A stretch of 64,000 nt of DNA from Calothrix sp. HK-06. GTDB lineage: Bacteria; Cyanobacteriota; Cyanobacteriia; Cyanobacteriales; Nostocaceae. A program made the translations under genes and the position numbers. Shown one piece after another: positions 24,994 through 34,695 of this stretch. The notes beneath the pieces were generated by a model. It was not told the origin of the DNA. It did not search any database and saw nothing but the letters and a program-made list of their open reading frames with translations. The stretch is from the NCBI RefSeq assembly GCF_001904745.1, contig NZ_MRCD01000018.1, forward strand, positions 1-64,000. The letters run 5' to 3'. Position 1 is the stretch's first letter; each line of letters opens with the position of its first letter.

Positions 24994-26328
24994 ATGAACG
25001 TTCCTTACGATTTTGCAACTCCAGCGTTAATCCAAAAAATACAGTGGATTAGAAATCCGTTCGCAATGTTAGAAAAATACCAAAAAAAGTATGGTGACTT
25101 GTTTGCTTTACCTATCGGAGATAACTTTGAAACAATTGTGTATGTTAGCCATCCTGATGCAGTAAAGCAAATTCTGAAGTTTGATATTCCAGATAAAATT
25201 GATAAAGCTTTTCAAGTATTCTTTGGTAATTATTCATTGTTTACGTTAAATGGCAGCGCTCATCACCGTCAGCGACAACTTCTACTTCCTCCATTTCATG
25301 GAGAGCGAATGCGGGCATATGGTCAGACAATTTGTAAAATTACCGAGCAAGTAATTAAAGAGTGGGGGCTAGGTAAACCATTTTCTGCACAATTCGCTAT
25401 GGAAAAAATTTCCATGCAAATTATTATGCAAAACGTTTTTGGCATAGAGGATCAAGAACGCTTTCAAAAGCTTACTCACCTACTTACTATTTTCATGAAA
25501 ATATCAAAACACCCTTTAAATAGCATAGCGTTTTATTTTCCAATTTTGCAGCGAAATTTAGGTTTGTTAAGCCCTTGGAGAGCCTTTCTGCGTCTTCGTC
25601 AACAGATTGATACTTTAATTTATCAAGAGATTCAAAGCCGTCGAAAAAATTTTGAACAATCACGAACAGATATTCTTGCTATGTTAATGCAGGCACAGGA
25701 TGAGCAGGGAAAAACCATGACGGATGTAGAACTGCGTGATGAGTTGATGACTTTGCTGGTAGCTGGCTATGAAACAACATCAACGACAATAACTTGGGCA
25801 TTATATTGGATTCATAAATTGCCAGAAGTAAAAGCTAAACTGCTGCAAGAGTTGTCAAGCTTGGATGAAGATGCAGACTCTCTTGAATTATCACGACTGC
25901 CCTATCTCAAAGCAGCTTGTAATGAAACGCTACGTATCTTTCCTACTATTACAGAAAGCATGGTACGGCTAGCCAAATTTCCTTGTAAGTTACTGGATTG
26001 TTACAGTATAGAGCCAGGAACTATGCTTATAGCAAGTATTCACTTGTTGCATCGACGAGAAGATTTATATCCAGAACCAACCTTGTTTAAGCCAGAGCGT
26101 TTTTTGCAGCGGCAATTTTCGCCTTATGAGTTTCTTCCTTTTGGAGGAGGCATTCGTCGCTGTATTGGCATGGCATTTGCACAATTTCAAATGCAATTGG
26201 TTATTGCTACTATTCTCTCCCGTGTCGAACTTGCCTTAGTTAGTAATCGCCCAGTGAAACCTGTTTATGATGGAGCAATAAATAGTCCATCAACAGTGCA
26301 ATTAGCAGTTACAAAATACCGAGATTAG
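24994..26328 (+). CDS. Cytochrome P450 (first)
   Basis: This 444-aa P450 has the I-helix AGYETTSTT, the ExxR motif ETLR and the haem loop FLPFGGGIRRCIGMAF, with the Cys ligand near residue 389. No N-terminal membrane anchor is seen, so it is probably soluble. It lies 45 bp after FAAL 1 and is likely co-transcribed. It is predicted to hydroxylate or desaturate the ACP-bound or free acyl chain. The exact carbon cannot be predicted. Confidence 0.9.
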   Translation: MNVPYDFATPALIQKIQWIRNPFAMLEKYQKKYGDLFALPIGDNFETIVYVSHPDAVKQILKFDIPDKIDKAFQVFFGNYSLFTLNGSAHHRQRQLLLPPFHGERMRAYGQTICKITEQVIKEWGLGKPFSAQFAMEKISMQIIMQNVFGIEDQERFQKLTHLLTIFMKISKHPLNSIAFYFPILQRNLGLLSPWRAFLRLRQQIDTLIYQEIQSRRKNFEQSRTDILAMLMQAQDEQGKTMTDVELRDELMTLLVAGYETTSTTITWALYWIHKLPEVKAKLLQELSSLDEDADSLELSRLPYLKAACNETLRIFPTITESMVRLAKFPCKLLDCYSIEPGTMLIASIHLLHRREDLYPEPTLFKPERFLQRQFSPYEFLPFGGGIRRCIGMAFAQFQMQLVIATILSRVELALVSNRPVKPVYDGAINSPSTVQLAVTKYRD

Positions 26329-27015
26329 AGTAGTAGTATTTTACTCTAGGCATTTATCTATTACCAAGTGTACGTATAGCGCTTAGATTAATGAAGACTT
26401 ATATTAAATGAGTTTCTTTTAAGCGATGTAGCTGGAGCGGCGTAGCGTCGAGCGCGGTATATCTTGTGAATGTATTAATTCAATACTGCACGTAAGTTGT
26501 AAGCTGCTTTCCACTCAGGGCGGAAAGTCGAGCTTGTCGTGTCGGGTTGAGTACTATTTGGCGTAATAATTAGTGTGACCAGACCCAAAAGTTTTTAGGA
26601 CTGGTCATATTTTTGTGCAAACGGGTGAATAACTCTAACTTTTGCATCGTTATTAGTAACAGCTTGACTATTTTTTAGCTAAACTAGAAAAAATACTGAT
26701 GTCATCTATCTCAAGTATGAGATATATTAAAAAAATAAAACACCTTATTAAGACTATTTGTTCCAGAGACAACCAATTTAAAGTTAAGAAAAATTTAAGA
26801 AAATACAGTAAATTTTCTTAAAAATTGATTAGCTCAAGTCTTAAACATTAGTCTTAATAGAAATAAAGTTATAAATTTTATTTTTAAAATTTATAGCTTT
26901 ACTTATAGCTATCTTCCAGCACATTACTATATTTATAAAAGAGAATATATTTCTCAGTTTAAATAAAGTACTATTCTAAAGATAGCTTTTTACATTTAAC
27001 AGAAGGGTAATTTTA
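26329..27015. other. Long intergenic region inside the cluster
   Basis: It contains the hairpin at 26576-26616 and then an AT-rich stretch (26690-27000) that may hold a second promoter for FAAL 2 onward. I found no gene. Confidence 0.4.
26576..26616 (+). terminator. Hairpin with T run, copy 2 of a dispersed element
   Basis: TGACCAGACC pairs with GGACTGGTCA with one mismatch, followed by ATATTTTTG. Arms and loop resemble the element at 13622-13656. It may end the FAAL1-P450 transcript. Confidence 0.55.
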
Positions 27016-28926
27016 ATGACTGCGGTGCATCAATTCTCTACATTGATTGAGTTAGTATCTTACCGAGCAAAACATCAACCATTTCAAACTGCATATACCT
27101 TTCTCGAAGACGGACACATAGAAACAGGCCATCTAACTTACCAACAGTTAGATAAACAAGCAAGAGCTATTGCTGCAAAACTTCAAAGTTTGAAGGCAAA
27201 AGGCGAGCGCGCGCTTCTAATATATCCACAAGGTTTGGAGGTAATCGCAGCATTTTGTGGTTGCCTTTATGCTGGAGTGATTGCTGTTCCTGTTCCTCCG
27301 CCTGATACTGTCCGCCTAAAGCGAACATTACCTAGACTACAAGCTGTTATTGAGGATGCACAAGCATCCCTGATTTTGACCACATCCAACATCAAGTCTA
27401 GTGTTGAGGCATTACTATCAGAAATTCCTGAATTCCAGGGTGTACAGTGGCTAGCGACTGAAGAAGTTGAGGTCGAGCTAGCTCAAGAGTGGGAAAAACC
27501 TGATTTGAATTGCAATACCTTAGCTTATTTACAGTACACCTCTGGTTCTACTTCGGTGCCTAAAGGTGTAATGATTAGCCACGGTAATTTAATGCACAAT
27601 TCTGCCTGCATGAATCAAGTAGCTCGATACACGCCAGATAGCATAATTACAACTTGGTTACCCTATTTTCATGACTATGGATTAGTTGCAGGAATTATAC
27701 AACCTTTATACGCTTGTGTACCATGCTTTTTAATGTCGCCCTTGGCATTTATTAAACGACCAATACGATGGCTTCAAGCTATTTCACGTTACAAAGTCAC
27801 CCACACTGGTGGTCCTACATTTGCTTATGAATATTGTCTTCGTAGAATTTCATCTGAAGAACGTTCTACTCTAGACTTAAGTAGCTTGCAAATTGTAAGC
27901 ATTGGTGCAGAACCAGTTCGTCAGGAAACCTTAGAAAATTTTACTAAAACCTTTAGCCAATGTGGTTTCCGTGAGAGCGTTTTTGAGCCTGCTTACGGAC
28001 TAGCGGAGGCGACTCTAACCGTAACTTGTCCCCATCAACAAGCTAATAAACCTCTTTTTTGTTCTTTGGTTGCAGTAGATTTAGAAAAGAATCGTGTTAA
28101 TGAGACAAATCCTGGATTATTAGGAGTCCGAACATTCGCAGGGTGCGGTAAACCGATATCTGAAACGAGGGTAGTTATCGTTAATCAACAAGAGCTAACT
28201 CAGTGTCTCCCTAATGAAGTAGGTGAAATTTGGCTATCAGGATCTAGTGTGGCTCTAGGCTACTGGAACAATCTTGAAGCTACAGAGCAAGTGTTTGGAG
28301 CATACGTAAGAGACACTGGTGAGGGTCCATTTTTACGGACAGGAGACTTGGGATTTTTAAAAAATGGTGAACTTTTTGTCACTGGTCGTCTCAAAGATTT
28401 AATCATTATTGGTGGAACTAATCATTATCCTCAAGACATTGAAATGACAGTAGAAAAGAATTACCCATTAATAAGACCAGATAGCAGTGCAGCATTTTCT
28501 ATAGATGTAGATGGACAGGAACGCTTAGTTTTTATCGGTGAAGTGGAGAGTCGTTATCGAGAAGAAAGTCCTCAAATAAAAGGTTTGCAAGCGAATGTCA
28601 AAGATACTTTAGAACCTGAAGATCGCAAATATTTGAATGCTGAAGCTGCTTTCAAAGCGATTAGGCAGGCAATATCAGAACACCATGAACTACGAGTTTA
28701 CGCTATTGTGCTTCTAAAAGCCGGGAGTATTCCTAAAACTTCTAGCGGTAAAATTCAACGTTCTGCATGTCGAACAAACTTTTTGGATAAAAAATTAGAG
28801 ATAGTATCTGAATGGTATGAAAGTCCATACATGACAAAATTGCAAACGCTTTCGGAAAAACTAGAGATTATAGCACAGCAACTGGCAAAAAATCAGCAAA
28901 CTTTACCTTCTTTAACTGGAACTTAA
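27016..28926 (+). CDS. Fatty acyl-AMP ligase (FAAL) 2
   Basis: This 636-aa paralogue of FAAL 1 has the same motif set (YTSGSTSVPKG near 173, YFHDYGLVAG, LRTGDLGFLKNG, KTSSGKIQRSACR) plus about 30 extra residues at the C-terminus with a coiled-coil look. It begins with a GAAGGG Shine-Dalgarno. A second FAAL suggests that two fatty acids are activated, for example one for the backbone and one for an N-acyl group, or that the two load different carrier proteins (inference). Confidence 0.9.
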   Translation: MTAVHQFSTLIELVSYRAKHQPFQTAYTFLEDGHIETGHLTYQQLDKQARAIAAKLQSLKAKGERALLIYPQGLEVIAAFCGCLYAGVIAVPVPPPDTVRLKRTLPRLQAVIEDAQASLILTTSNIKSSVEALLSEIPEFQGVQWLATEEVEVELAQEWEKPDLNCNTLAYLQYTSGSTSVPKGVMISHGNLMHNSACMNQVARYTPDSIITTWLPYFHDYGLVAGIIQPLYACVPCFLMSPLAFIKRPIRWLQAISRYKVTHTGGPTFAYEYCLRRISSEERSTLDLSSLQIVSIGAEPVRQETLENFTKTFSQCGFRESVFEPAYGLAEATLTVTCPHQQANKPLFCSLVAVDLEKNRVNETNPGLLGVRTFAGCGKPISETRVVIVNQQELTQCLPNEVGEIWLSGSSVALGYWNNLEATEQVFGAYVRDTGEGPFLRTGDLGFLKNGELFVTGRLKDLIIIGGTNHYPQDIEMTVEKNYPLIRPDSSAAFSIDVDGQERLVFIGEVESRYREESPQIKGLQANVKDTLEPEDRKYLNAEAAFKAIRQAISEHHELRVYAIVLLKAGSIPKTSSGKIQRSACRTNFLDKKLEIVSEWYESPYMTKLQTLSEKLEIIAQQLAKNQQTLPSLTGT

Positions 28927-29099
28927 AATTTCTTCCGTACCGCTAAGATATTTGAAACTCTAATTTTTAGTTTGCTTCTGCTTCAAAATAGCAATTCTCA
29001 ACATAAATAAGTATTAAATTCTTACAGAGCAAGGACGAAAGCCTAATTTATGGACAGCCCATCGTTTGTTATCTCGCACAAGCTACCTTTAACTGAGTC

Positions 29100-30353
29100 A
29101 TGACAGGCTATAATCGCAAACGCGTTGTTATAACAGGTGTTGGTGCAATTACACCTATTGGTAATACACAGGCTAATTATTGGGAAGCATTGCTTGCCGG
29201 AAAAAACGGTATTGACTATATCACCCACTTTGATACGTCTCGCCATGATTGTCGAATTGCTGGTGAGGTAAAAAATTTCAATCCATATGAGTACATGGAT
29301 CGCAAAGAAGCTAAACGGATGGATCGGTTTGCCCAGTTTGGAGTTTCGGCAGCAAAACAAGCTCTTGCTGATGCAAAGTTAGTTATCAATAATCGAAATG
29401 CTGAACAGATAGGTGTGGTGATTGGTTCAGGAGTTGGTGGTTTGAAAGTAATGGAGGAACAACAGACAGTCTATATAAATCGTGGACCAGACCGCTGTAG
29501 CCCTTTTACAATACCAATGATGATTGCTAATATGGCAGCAGGCTTGACAGCGATTCATATCGGTGCAAAAGGTCCAAATTCCTGTGTAGTAACAGCTTGT
29601 GCTGCTGGTGCTAATGCTATCGGTGATGCTTTTCGCCTGATCCAAGGAGGGTACGCCCAAGCAATGATCGGTGGTGGATGCGAAGCCGCAATTACTCCTG
29701 TAGGTATGGCTGCATTTGCAGCCTGTAAAGCGCTTTCTTTCCGAAACTACGACCCCGCCCGTGCTAGTCGTCCCTTTGATAAATACCGTGATGGTTTTGT
29801 CATGGGTGAGGGTGCAGGAATTTTAGTTTTAGAAGAGCTACAACATGCCTTAAACCGTGGCGCCCGCATTTACGCGGAAATGGTCGGATATGGTATGACC
29901 TGTGATGCTTACCATGTTACATCTCCAGTACCAGGAGGAGAGGGTGCTGCGCGAGCGATGAGACTAGCGTTGAAAGATGCAAGTTTAACTCCGGAGATGG
30001 TTAGCTACATTAACGCTCACGGAACTAGTACTCCTGCTAACGATTCAACAGAAACTGCCGCAATGAAAAGCGTATTAGGTGAACACGCTTATAAGGTAGC
30101 TGTTAGCTCTACCAAGTCTATGACAGGTCATCTTCTAGGCGCCTCTGGTGGTATCGAGGCGGTAGCAACAGTGTTGGCAGTTACCAATAATAAGATCCCG
30201 CCTACGATTAATTTAGAAAATCCTGACCCCGAATGTGACCTTGATTACGTCCCTAACCTTAACCGTGATTGTAGTGTCGAAGTAGCTTTATCCAACTCCT
30301 TTGGTTTTGGAGGTCATAATGTCACTTTAGCCTTTAAGAAATTCCATTCCTGA
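29100..30353 (+). CDS. 3-oxoacyl-ACP synthase, FabF/KAS II type
   Basis: This 417-aa ketosynthase performs decarboxylative condensation of acyl-ACP with malonyl-ACP. The Cys-His-His triad is visible: VVTACAAGANA (Cys about 166), NAHGTSTPAND (His about 307) and TGHLLGASGG (His about 343). It starts MTGYNRKRVVITGVG. As a cluster-specific FabF it probably extends the FAAL-activated chain on the local ACP before or instead of the oxoamine step. It is distinct from modular PKS domains, having no linkers. Confidence 0.9.
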   Translation: MTGYNRKRVVITGVGAITPIGNTQANYWEALLAGKNGIDYITHFDTSRHDCRIAGEVKNFNPYEYMDRKEAKRMDRFAQFGVSAAKQALADAKLVINNRNAEQIGVVIGSGVGGLKVMEEQQTVYINRGPDRCSPFTIPMMIANMAAGLTAIHIGAKGPNSCVVTACAAGANAIGDAFRLIQGGYAQAMIGGGCEAAITPVGMAAFAACKALSFRNYDPARASRPFDKYRDGFVMGEGAGILVLEELQHALNRGARIYAEMVGYGMTCDAYHVTSPVPGGEGAARAMRLALKDASLTPEMVSYINAHGTSTPANDSTETAAMKSVLGEHAYKVAVSSTKSMTGHLLGASGGIEAVATVLAVTNNKIPPTINLENPDPECDLDYVPNLNRDCSVEVALSNSFGFGGHNVTLAFKKFHS

Positions 30354-30366
30354 AACTTCTTACTTT

Positions 30367-31737
30367 ATGTTAAAAATTTTCAGCAACTCTACAAAACGAG
30401 AATCTACTCCTTGCTATGCTGCACCCAAAGGAGATTGGCTGCTAGGACATTTTACAACTTATGCCCAAAATCCCTTGCACTTCCTTAGTCGTTGCGCTCA
30501 AGAGTATGGTGATATTGTTCCTTTACGCTTTTTGAGTGAATCAGTTTTATTTCTCAATCACCCAGAGTGTATAGAGGAAGCTTTTTCTCGTCAAAATCGC
30601 ACCTTTATGCGGAAAGGAAAAATCTTTCAGAGTAGCGTAAAATCTTTATTAGGTAACGGTCTTTTTCTCAGCGAAGGAAAGTTTTATCAACAACAACGCA
30701 CATTCGCTCAACCAGCTTTTCACAAGCAGGCGATTGCAGCCTATGGAAGAGTTATGATTGATGAAACCAATGCCGTTATTAACACTTGGCAAAATGGTCA
30801 AGTGCGCGATGTTTACCAAGACTACATCACCATCACCCGCTCAATCATTGCTCAAACAATGTTTGGTGTCAGTTTGGAGTCTGAATTTGTCGAAGCTTTT
30901 ACAGAGGCTTTAGACGCAACCATGAATCACTTTAAAATTCTAAATGAAGAGTTAATAGTGATGCCAGATTGGTTACCTACCCCTAGTAACTTGCGCTATC
31001 GAAAAATCATGCAAAGGGTAGATAAGTGCATTTACGACTTGCTACAACAATATCAAAACAGCGAACAAAGCCAAGGCAATTTTCTAGATATGTTTTTGCA
31101 AGCTCGAACTGAAGGACACTCAGTGACGATACAACAGCTAAGAGATGAAATTATTAACATTTTTCTAGCAGGACATGAAACCACAGCTATTGCCTTAACC
31201 TGGATTTCTTCGCTATTGTCCCAACATCCTGATGTGGAAGCTAAATTGTTTGAGGAAGTACAAACTGTTTTACAAGGAAGGATACCTACAGTCTCAGATT
31301 TAGCACAATTGAGTTATACCGAGGCTGTTGTATTAGAAACACTACGCATTTATCCTCCTGTTTGGATAATGGTTCGTACAGCACTAGAAGACACTGAAAT
31401 TCTTGGGCATCCTGTTCCTAAAGGTATGGATGTTATAGCTTGTCAATGGACAGCTCACAGAAACCCACGTTTCTTTCCGAAACCAGACATCTTTAATCCA
31501 GAACGTTGGATGGATGGTTTAGCTAAACAATTACCTATTGGTGCTTATTTTCCCTTTAGTTTGGGAGGAAGAGTTTGTCTTGGTAAAGCCTTTGGCATGA
31601 TGGAACTAGTTCTTGTTCTAGCTACAATCGTTCAAAAATTTCAACTTAAGTTAATACCAGACCATTCAGTTGAGCCTTTTTTATCCTTAACTCTACGTCC
31701 CAAATACGGTATGAAGATGATGTTAAGCCATCGCTAA
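30367..31737 (+). CDS. Cytochrome P450 (second)
   Basis: This 456-aa P450 has AGHETTAIAL (I-helix), ETLRIYPP (ExxR and following Pro) and the haem motif PFSLGGRVCLGKAFG with Cys near residue 405. It follows the ketosynthase by 13 bp. The sequence type resembles fatty-acid hydroxylases of the CYP102/CYP4-like group in bacteria. Together with the first P450 it indicates two separate oxidations of the lipid chain. Confidence 0.9.
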   Translation: MLKIFSNSTKRESTPCYAAPKGDWLLGHFTTYAQNPLHFLSRCAQEYGDIVPLRFLSESVLFLNHPECIEEAFSRQNRTFMRKGKIFQSSVKSLLGNGLFLSEGKFYQQQRTFAQPAFHKQAIAAYGRVMIDETNAVINTWQNGQVRDVYQDYITITRSIIAQTMFGVSLESEFVEAFTEALDATMNHFKILNEELIVMPDWLPTPSNLRYRKIMQRVDKCIYDLLQQYQNSEQSQGNFLDMFLQARTEGHSVTIQQLRDEIINIFLAGHETTAIALTWISSLLSQHPDVEAKLFEEVQTVLQGRIPTVSDLAQLSYTEAVVLETLRIYPPVWIMVRTALEDTEILGHPVPKGMDVIACQWTAHRNPRFFPKPDIFNPERWMDGLAKQLPIGAYFPFSLGGRVCLGKAFGMMELVLVLATIVQKFQLKLIPDHSVEPFLSLTLRPKYGMKMMLSHR

Positions 31738-31840
31738 GATAAAAGGAATAATCATGAATCTCAAGATATTACTTGCTAAAAACGGCTCTGAAAGAACAGT
31801 TTGACAACATATATTCAGAAAAATACCAACGGTAAAGGCT

Positions 31841-32191
31841 ATGAATCAATCAAGATTTGGCATTGAACAAAAGCATGAAAAAGTTGAACTTATGGTTACG
31901 TTTGCAGAAGTAGCTTCTGCCACAGATACTCATCAAACTGTTGACCATACAGTTGAATCAATTCAATCTTTTATAGTGAGTTCCCTAGCTAAAGTACTAC
32001 AATTAAATACCGAAGATATTTCTGCCGATACACAGTTTGTTGAATATGGCATAGACTCAGTTGTAATGTTTGAGCTACTACAACTCACGGAAGAATATCT
32101 CGGTCAATCCTTGGATATAGCTATCCTCTGGAATTTTCCAACTCCTAAGCTACTGGCTGAGTATTTATCTAGCATACAAATTAGTAAATAG
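31841..32191 (+). CDS. Acyl carrier protein
   Basis: This 116-aa protein has a C-terminal carrier domain of about 75 aa. The phosphopantetheine Ser lies in YGIDSVVMFELL, in the normal DS context. The N-terminal 40 residues are a poorly conserved extension. A free ACP in this position is the likely partner of the FAALs, ketosynthase, dehydrogenase and GNAT. The upstream 100 bp hold a 16-codon ORF with a good Shine-Dalgarno (31754-31804) of unknown meaning. Confidence 0.85.
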   Translation: MNQSRFGIEQKHEKVELMVTFAEVASATDTHQTVDHTVESIQSFIVSSLAKVLQLNTEDISADTQFVEYGIDSVVMFELLQLTEEYLGQSLDIAILWNFPTPKLLAEYLSSIQISK

Positions 32192-32372
32192 ATGTAGTAA
32201 AGATATTTACTAATACTGCTCGGTTAAGCTTTTTCGGCATAATAGACAACGATATATCAAGAGTTTCAGCTTGCTTTATTTCCTTAAGATAGCAGTATTG
32301 AGATATTTACTTATCAAGTTTGTTAAAACTTTCAACTCAGCTTTAGTTTGTTATTATTTAATTTTGAAAAAA

Positions 32373-34016
32373 ATGCAACCTCTAGCCAATCCTGATAAGA
32401 ATTGTACAATATCTACTCCGTTGAAAATTGCAGAGGAGAGTTATCAACGTGCAAACCAAGTTATTGAATGGCTGCGTGATTACGCTCCAAGACGAATTAA
32501 TACTCGTCTCATTGATGAGCGCCGATGTATAACACCTCATATTGTTCTGGACTTCGGTAAGCAAGGGTTATTAGGGATGATTGTGCCCGAGACATATGGT
32601 GGTATAAATCTAACCTATCGAGATATGCTTCGAGTCATTGAACAAATTGCAGCAATTGACATTAATTTAGCAACATTCGTAGGGTTAAACAATGTTTTAG
32701 GAATTTTTCCCATTCTCAAGTACGGAAATGAGCAAACAAAAGAAACATATTTAAAGCCTTTGGCTCAAGGAAGAGATTTAGCTGCTTTTGCCATCACAGA
32801 AGCACATGCAGGCTCAAATCCAAGAGCGATTAAAACTGTAGCAAAGCCTAATAAAAATGGAGGATGGTTGCTAAGTGGAAATAAAATTTGGATTGGTTCG
32901 GCATCTTGGGCAAGCGTAATTAATGTGTTTGCTTATATCAAGGATGAGCAAGGAAAATGCCAAGGAATGACAGCATTTTCAATACCAGAGAATGCGAGAG
33001 GGCTTAGGCAGGGCCCTGAAGCCCTTACAATGGGGATGAGAGGTATGGTTCAAAATGCTGTTTACCTTCAGGAAGTACCAGTTAATCACAACCAGGTTCT
33101 AGGTCAAATTGGAGCGGGTTTTGAAGTTGCACAAGATGCAATGCAATTAGGAAGACTGGGAATTGCAGCTATTTGTCTTGGAGGCATGAAACGCTGTGCC
33201 CAGCTTATGTTTAGATATGCTGTCCGTCGCTCAATCGCGTTAGACAAATTACTTTATAAATCGATTACTTTGGAACGCTTTAGTGATTTGACGGCAGCTA
33301 TTGGAGCTATTGAATGTTTTTTAGAAAGCATTGCTACATGGTTAGATGAAAAACTACCTCTTCCTCAAGAAGTATACCTTGCAGCAAAAATTATTGCTCC
33401 TGAATTAATGTGGCAGACAGCAGACAATTTTATCCAGCTTTTAGGTGGACGTGGTTATATAGAATCTAATAATGCACCCCAAATTCTAAGAGATGTCCGT
33501 TTACTTCGCATTTTTGAGGGGCCAACTGAAACCCTACAAATGCATTTAGGTATGCGAGCATGGTATCAACCATCAGAATTATATTCTTTCATCAATGAGA
33601 AGTTGGAAGCTTCAGAAATTAGCGCTCAGATAAAACGTGCTGTCGATTTCTGCAATACATATGTTAGGAAGAAAAACCCATCTCCGACAGAGAAACCTGT
33701 GCTAATTCAGCCGTTAAGTAAGAACTTAGGTGATCTAACAGCATGGGCATTAATTCTTGCTTGTATACGCAAGTTTTATCAGAGTAAACCAACTATTGAG
33801 CTAGCACGTGTTGAGAAATGGTTACAACAGCGTTTAGAACTAAAATTAGCTATTGCTCTTGAAGAATTACCTGATCATCAAACTTTGTTGAAAGCTAATC
33901 AAGTGGAGTATTTAGTTAGTAACTACTCAGAGTCCATTGGTGACATCGAATTAATGATAGCTGGAGAGGATACTGAACTTGATCCATACATATTTGGAGA
34001 AAATTCCGAAATTTAA
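32373..34016 (+). CDS. Acyl-CoA dehydrogenase-like flavoenzyme
   Basis: This 547-aa flavoenzyme is predicted to introduce an alpha,beta double bond into an acyl thioester, here likely ACP-bound. Family landmarks are AFAITEAHAGSNP (flavin/substrate loop), the QLLGGRGY motif and FEGPTETLQMHLG with the catalytic-position Glu near residue 380. The ATG at 32373 is chosen over an in-frame TTG 34 codons upstream. A C-terminal extension of about 120 aa goes beyond the classic family length. The gene lies directly after the ACP. Confidence 0.85.
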   Translation: MQPLANPDKNCTISTPLKIAEESYQRANQVIEWLRDYAPRRINTRLIDERRCITPHIVLDFGKQGLLGMIVPETYGGINLTYRDMLRVIEQIAAIDINLATFVGLNNVLGIFPILKYGNEQTKETYLKPLAQGRDLAAFAITEAHAGSNPRAIKTVAKPNKNGGWLLSGNKIWIGSASWASVINVFAYIKDEQGKCQGMTAFSIPENARGLRQGPEALTMGMRGMVQNAVYLQEVPVNHNQVLGQIGAGFEVAQDAMQLGRLGIAAICLGGMKRCAQLMFRYAVRRSIALDKLLYKSITLERFSDLTAAIGAIECFLESIATWLDEKLPLPQEVYLAAKIIAPELMWQTADNFIQLLGGRGYIESNNAPQILRDVRLLRIFEGPTETLQMHLGMRAWYQPSELYSFINEKLEASEISAQIKRAVDFCNTYVRKKNPSPTEKPVLIQPLSKNLGDLTAWALILACIRKFYQSKPTIELARVEKWLQQRLELKLAIALEELPDHQTLLKANQVEYLVSNYSESIGDIELMIAGEDTELDPYIFGENSEI

Positions 34017-34081
34017 TAATCATTCATTTATCGTTTACAACTGTACTGAAGAAGTTTAAAATTGTTTAAAAATCAGTAGCT

Positions 34082-34663
34082 ATGATAACAAAAAATTATA
34101 ATAACCCTTTTGAGGTGAAAATTGTTGAAACTCATGAAGAAAGAGAGAAAGTTTTTAAGCTACGGTATGAAATTTTTGTTGGCGAGATAGGTTATGCTCC
34201 GAATTATGCCAATCACACTCAAAAAATAATACAAGAACCCTTAGACAATTCTGCGAAAATTTTTGCCGGCTTTTACAATGGACAAGTTATCGCAACTAGC
34301 AGAATAAATTTAAGTAGAAATTCTGACTTAGGATATTATCCTCAGATATACAAAATGCAAGAATTTGCAGGAGATGCATATCCTCAGTATACTTCTATCA
34401 GTAATTATTTTTTAATTAAAAAGGAGTTTCGAGGAAGTAGAATAATCTTGGAACTAATTCAGTTAATTTATAAAAAATTGCTGAGTGAAAATGTAAAATT
34501 TGATTTTTTAGATTGTGAGCAATACATGGTTCCTTTATATACTAAATTAGGATACCAGAATATGGGAGAAATGTATCATCCAGAATTTGGTAAAGGATAT
34601 TTAATGATGCTTGATATTTTCAAAAATGCAATATCTAATCCTACTTGGCAATTGTTCAGTTAA
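34082..34663 (+). CDS. GNAT-fold N-acyltransferase (FeeM / autoinducer-synthase-like)
   Basis: This 193-aa protein resembles N-acyl amino acid synthases and LuxI-like enzymes, which take an acyl group from acyl-ACP and put it on an amine. Visible landmarks are VFKLRYEIFVGEIGYAP, then GQVIATSRIN and FLIKKEFRGSRI. In a cluster with a dedicated ACP and an oxoamine synthase it could N-acylate the long-chain base, the role that a GNAT-related protein plays in bacterial ceramide synthesis. That role is inference; an N-acyl amino acid product is the alternative. Confidence 0.7.
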   Translation: MITKNYNNPFEVKIVETHEEREKVFKLRYEIFVGEIGYAPNYANHTQKIIQEPLDNSAKIFAGFYNGQVIATSRINLSRNSDLGYYPQIYKMQEFAGDAYPQYTSISNYFLIKKEFRGSRIILELIQLIYKKLLSENVKFDFLDCEQYMVPLYTKLGYQNMGEMYHPEFGKGYLMMLDIFKNAISNPTWQLFS

Positions 34664-34695
34664 ATTTATATAAATATTTTACCAGGAAAGAAAAT

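Noticed and set aside
31754-31804. 16-codon ORF MNLKILLAKNGSERTV between P450 and ACP
   Set aside because: It has a fair ribosome-binding site but is too short to call a gene; it is mentioned in the ACP entry.
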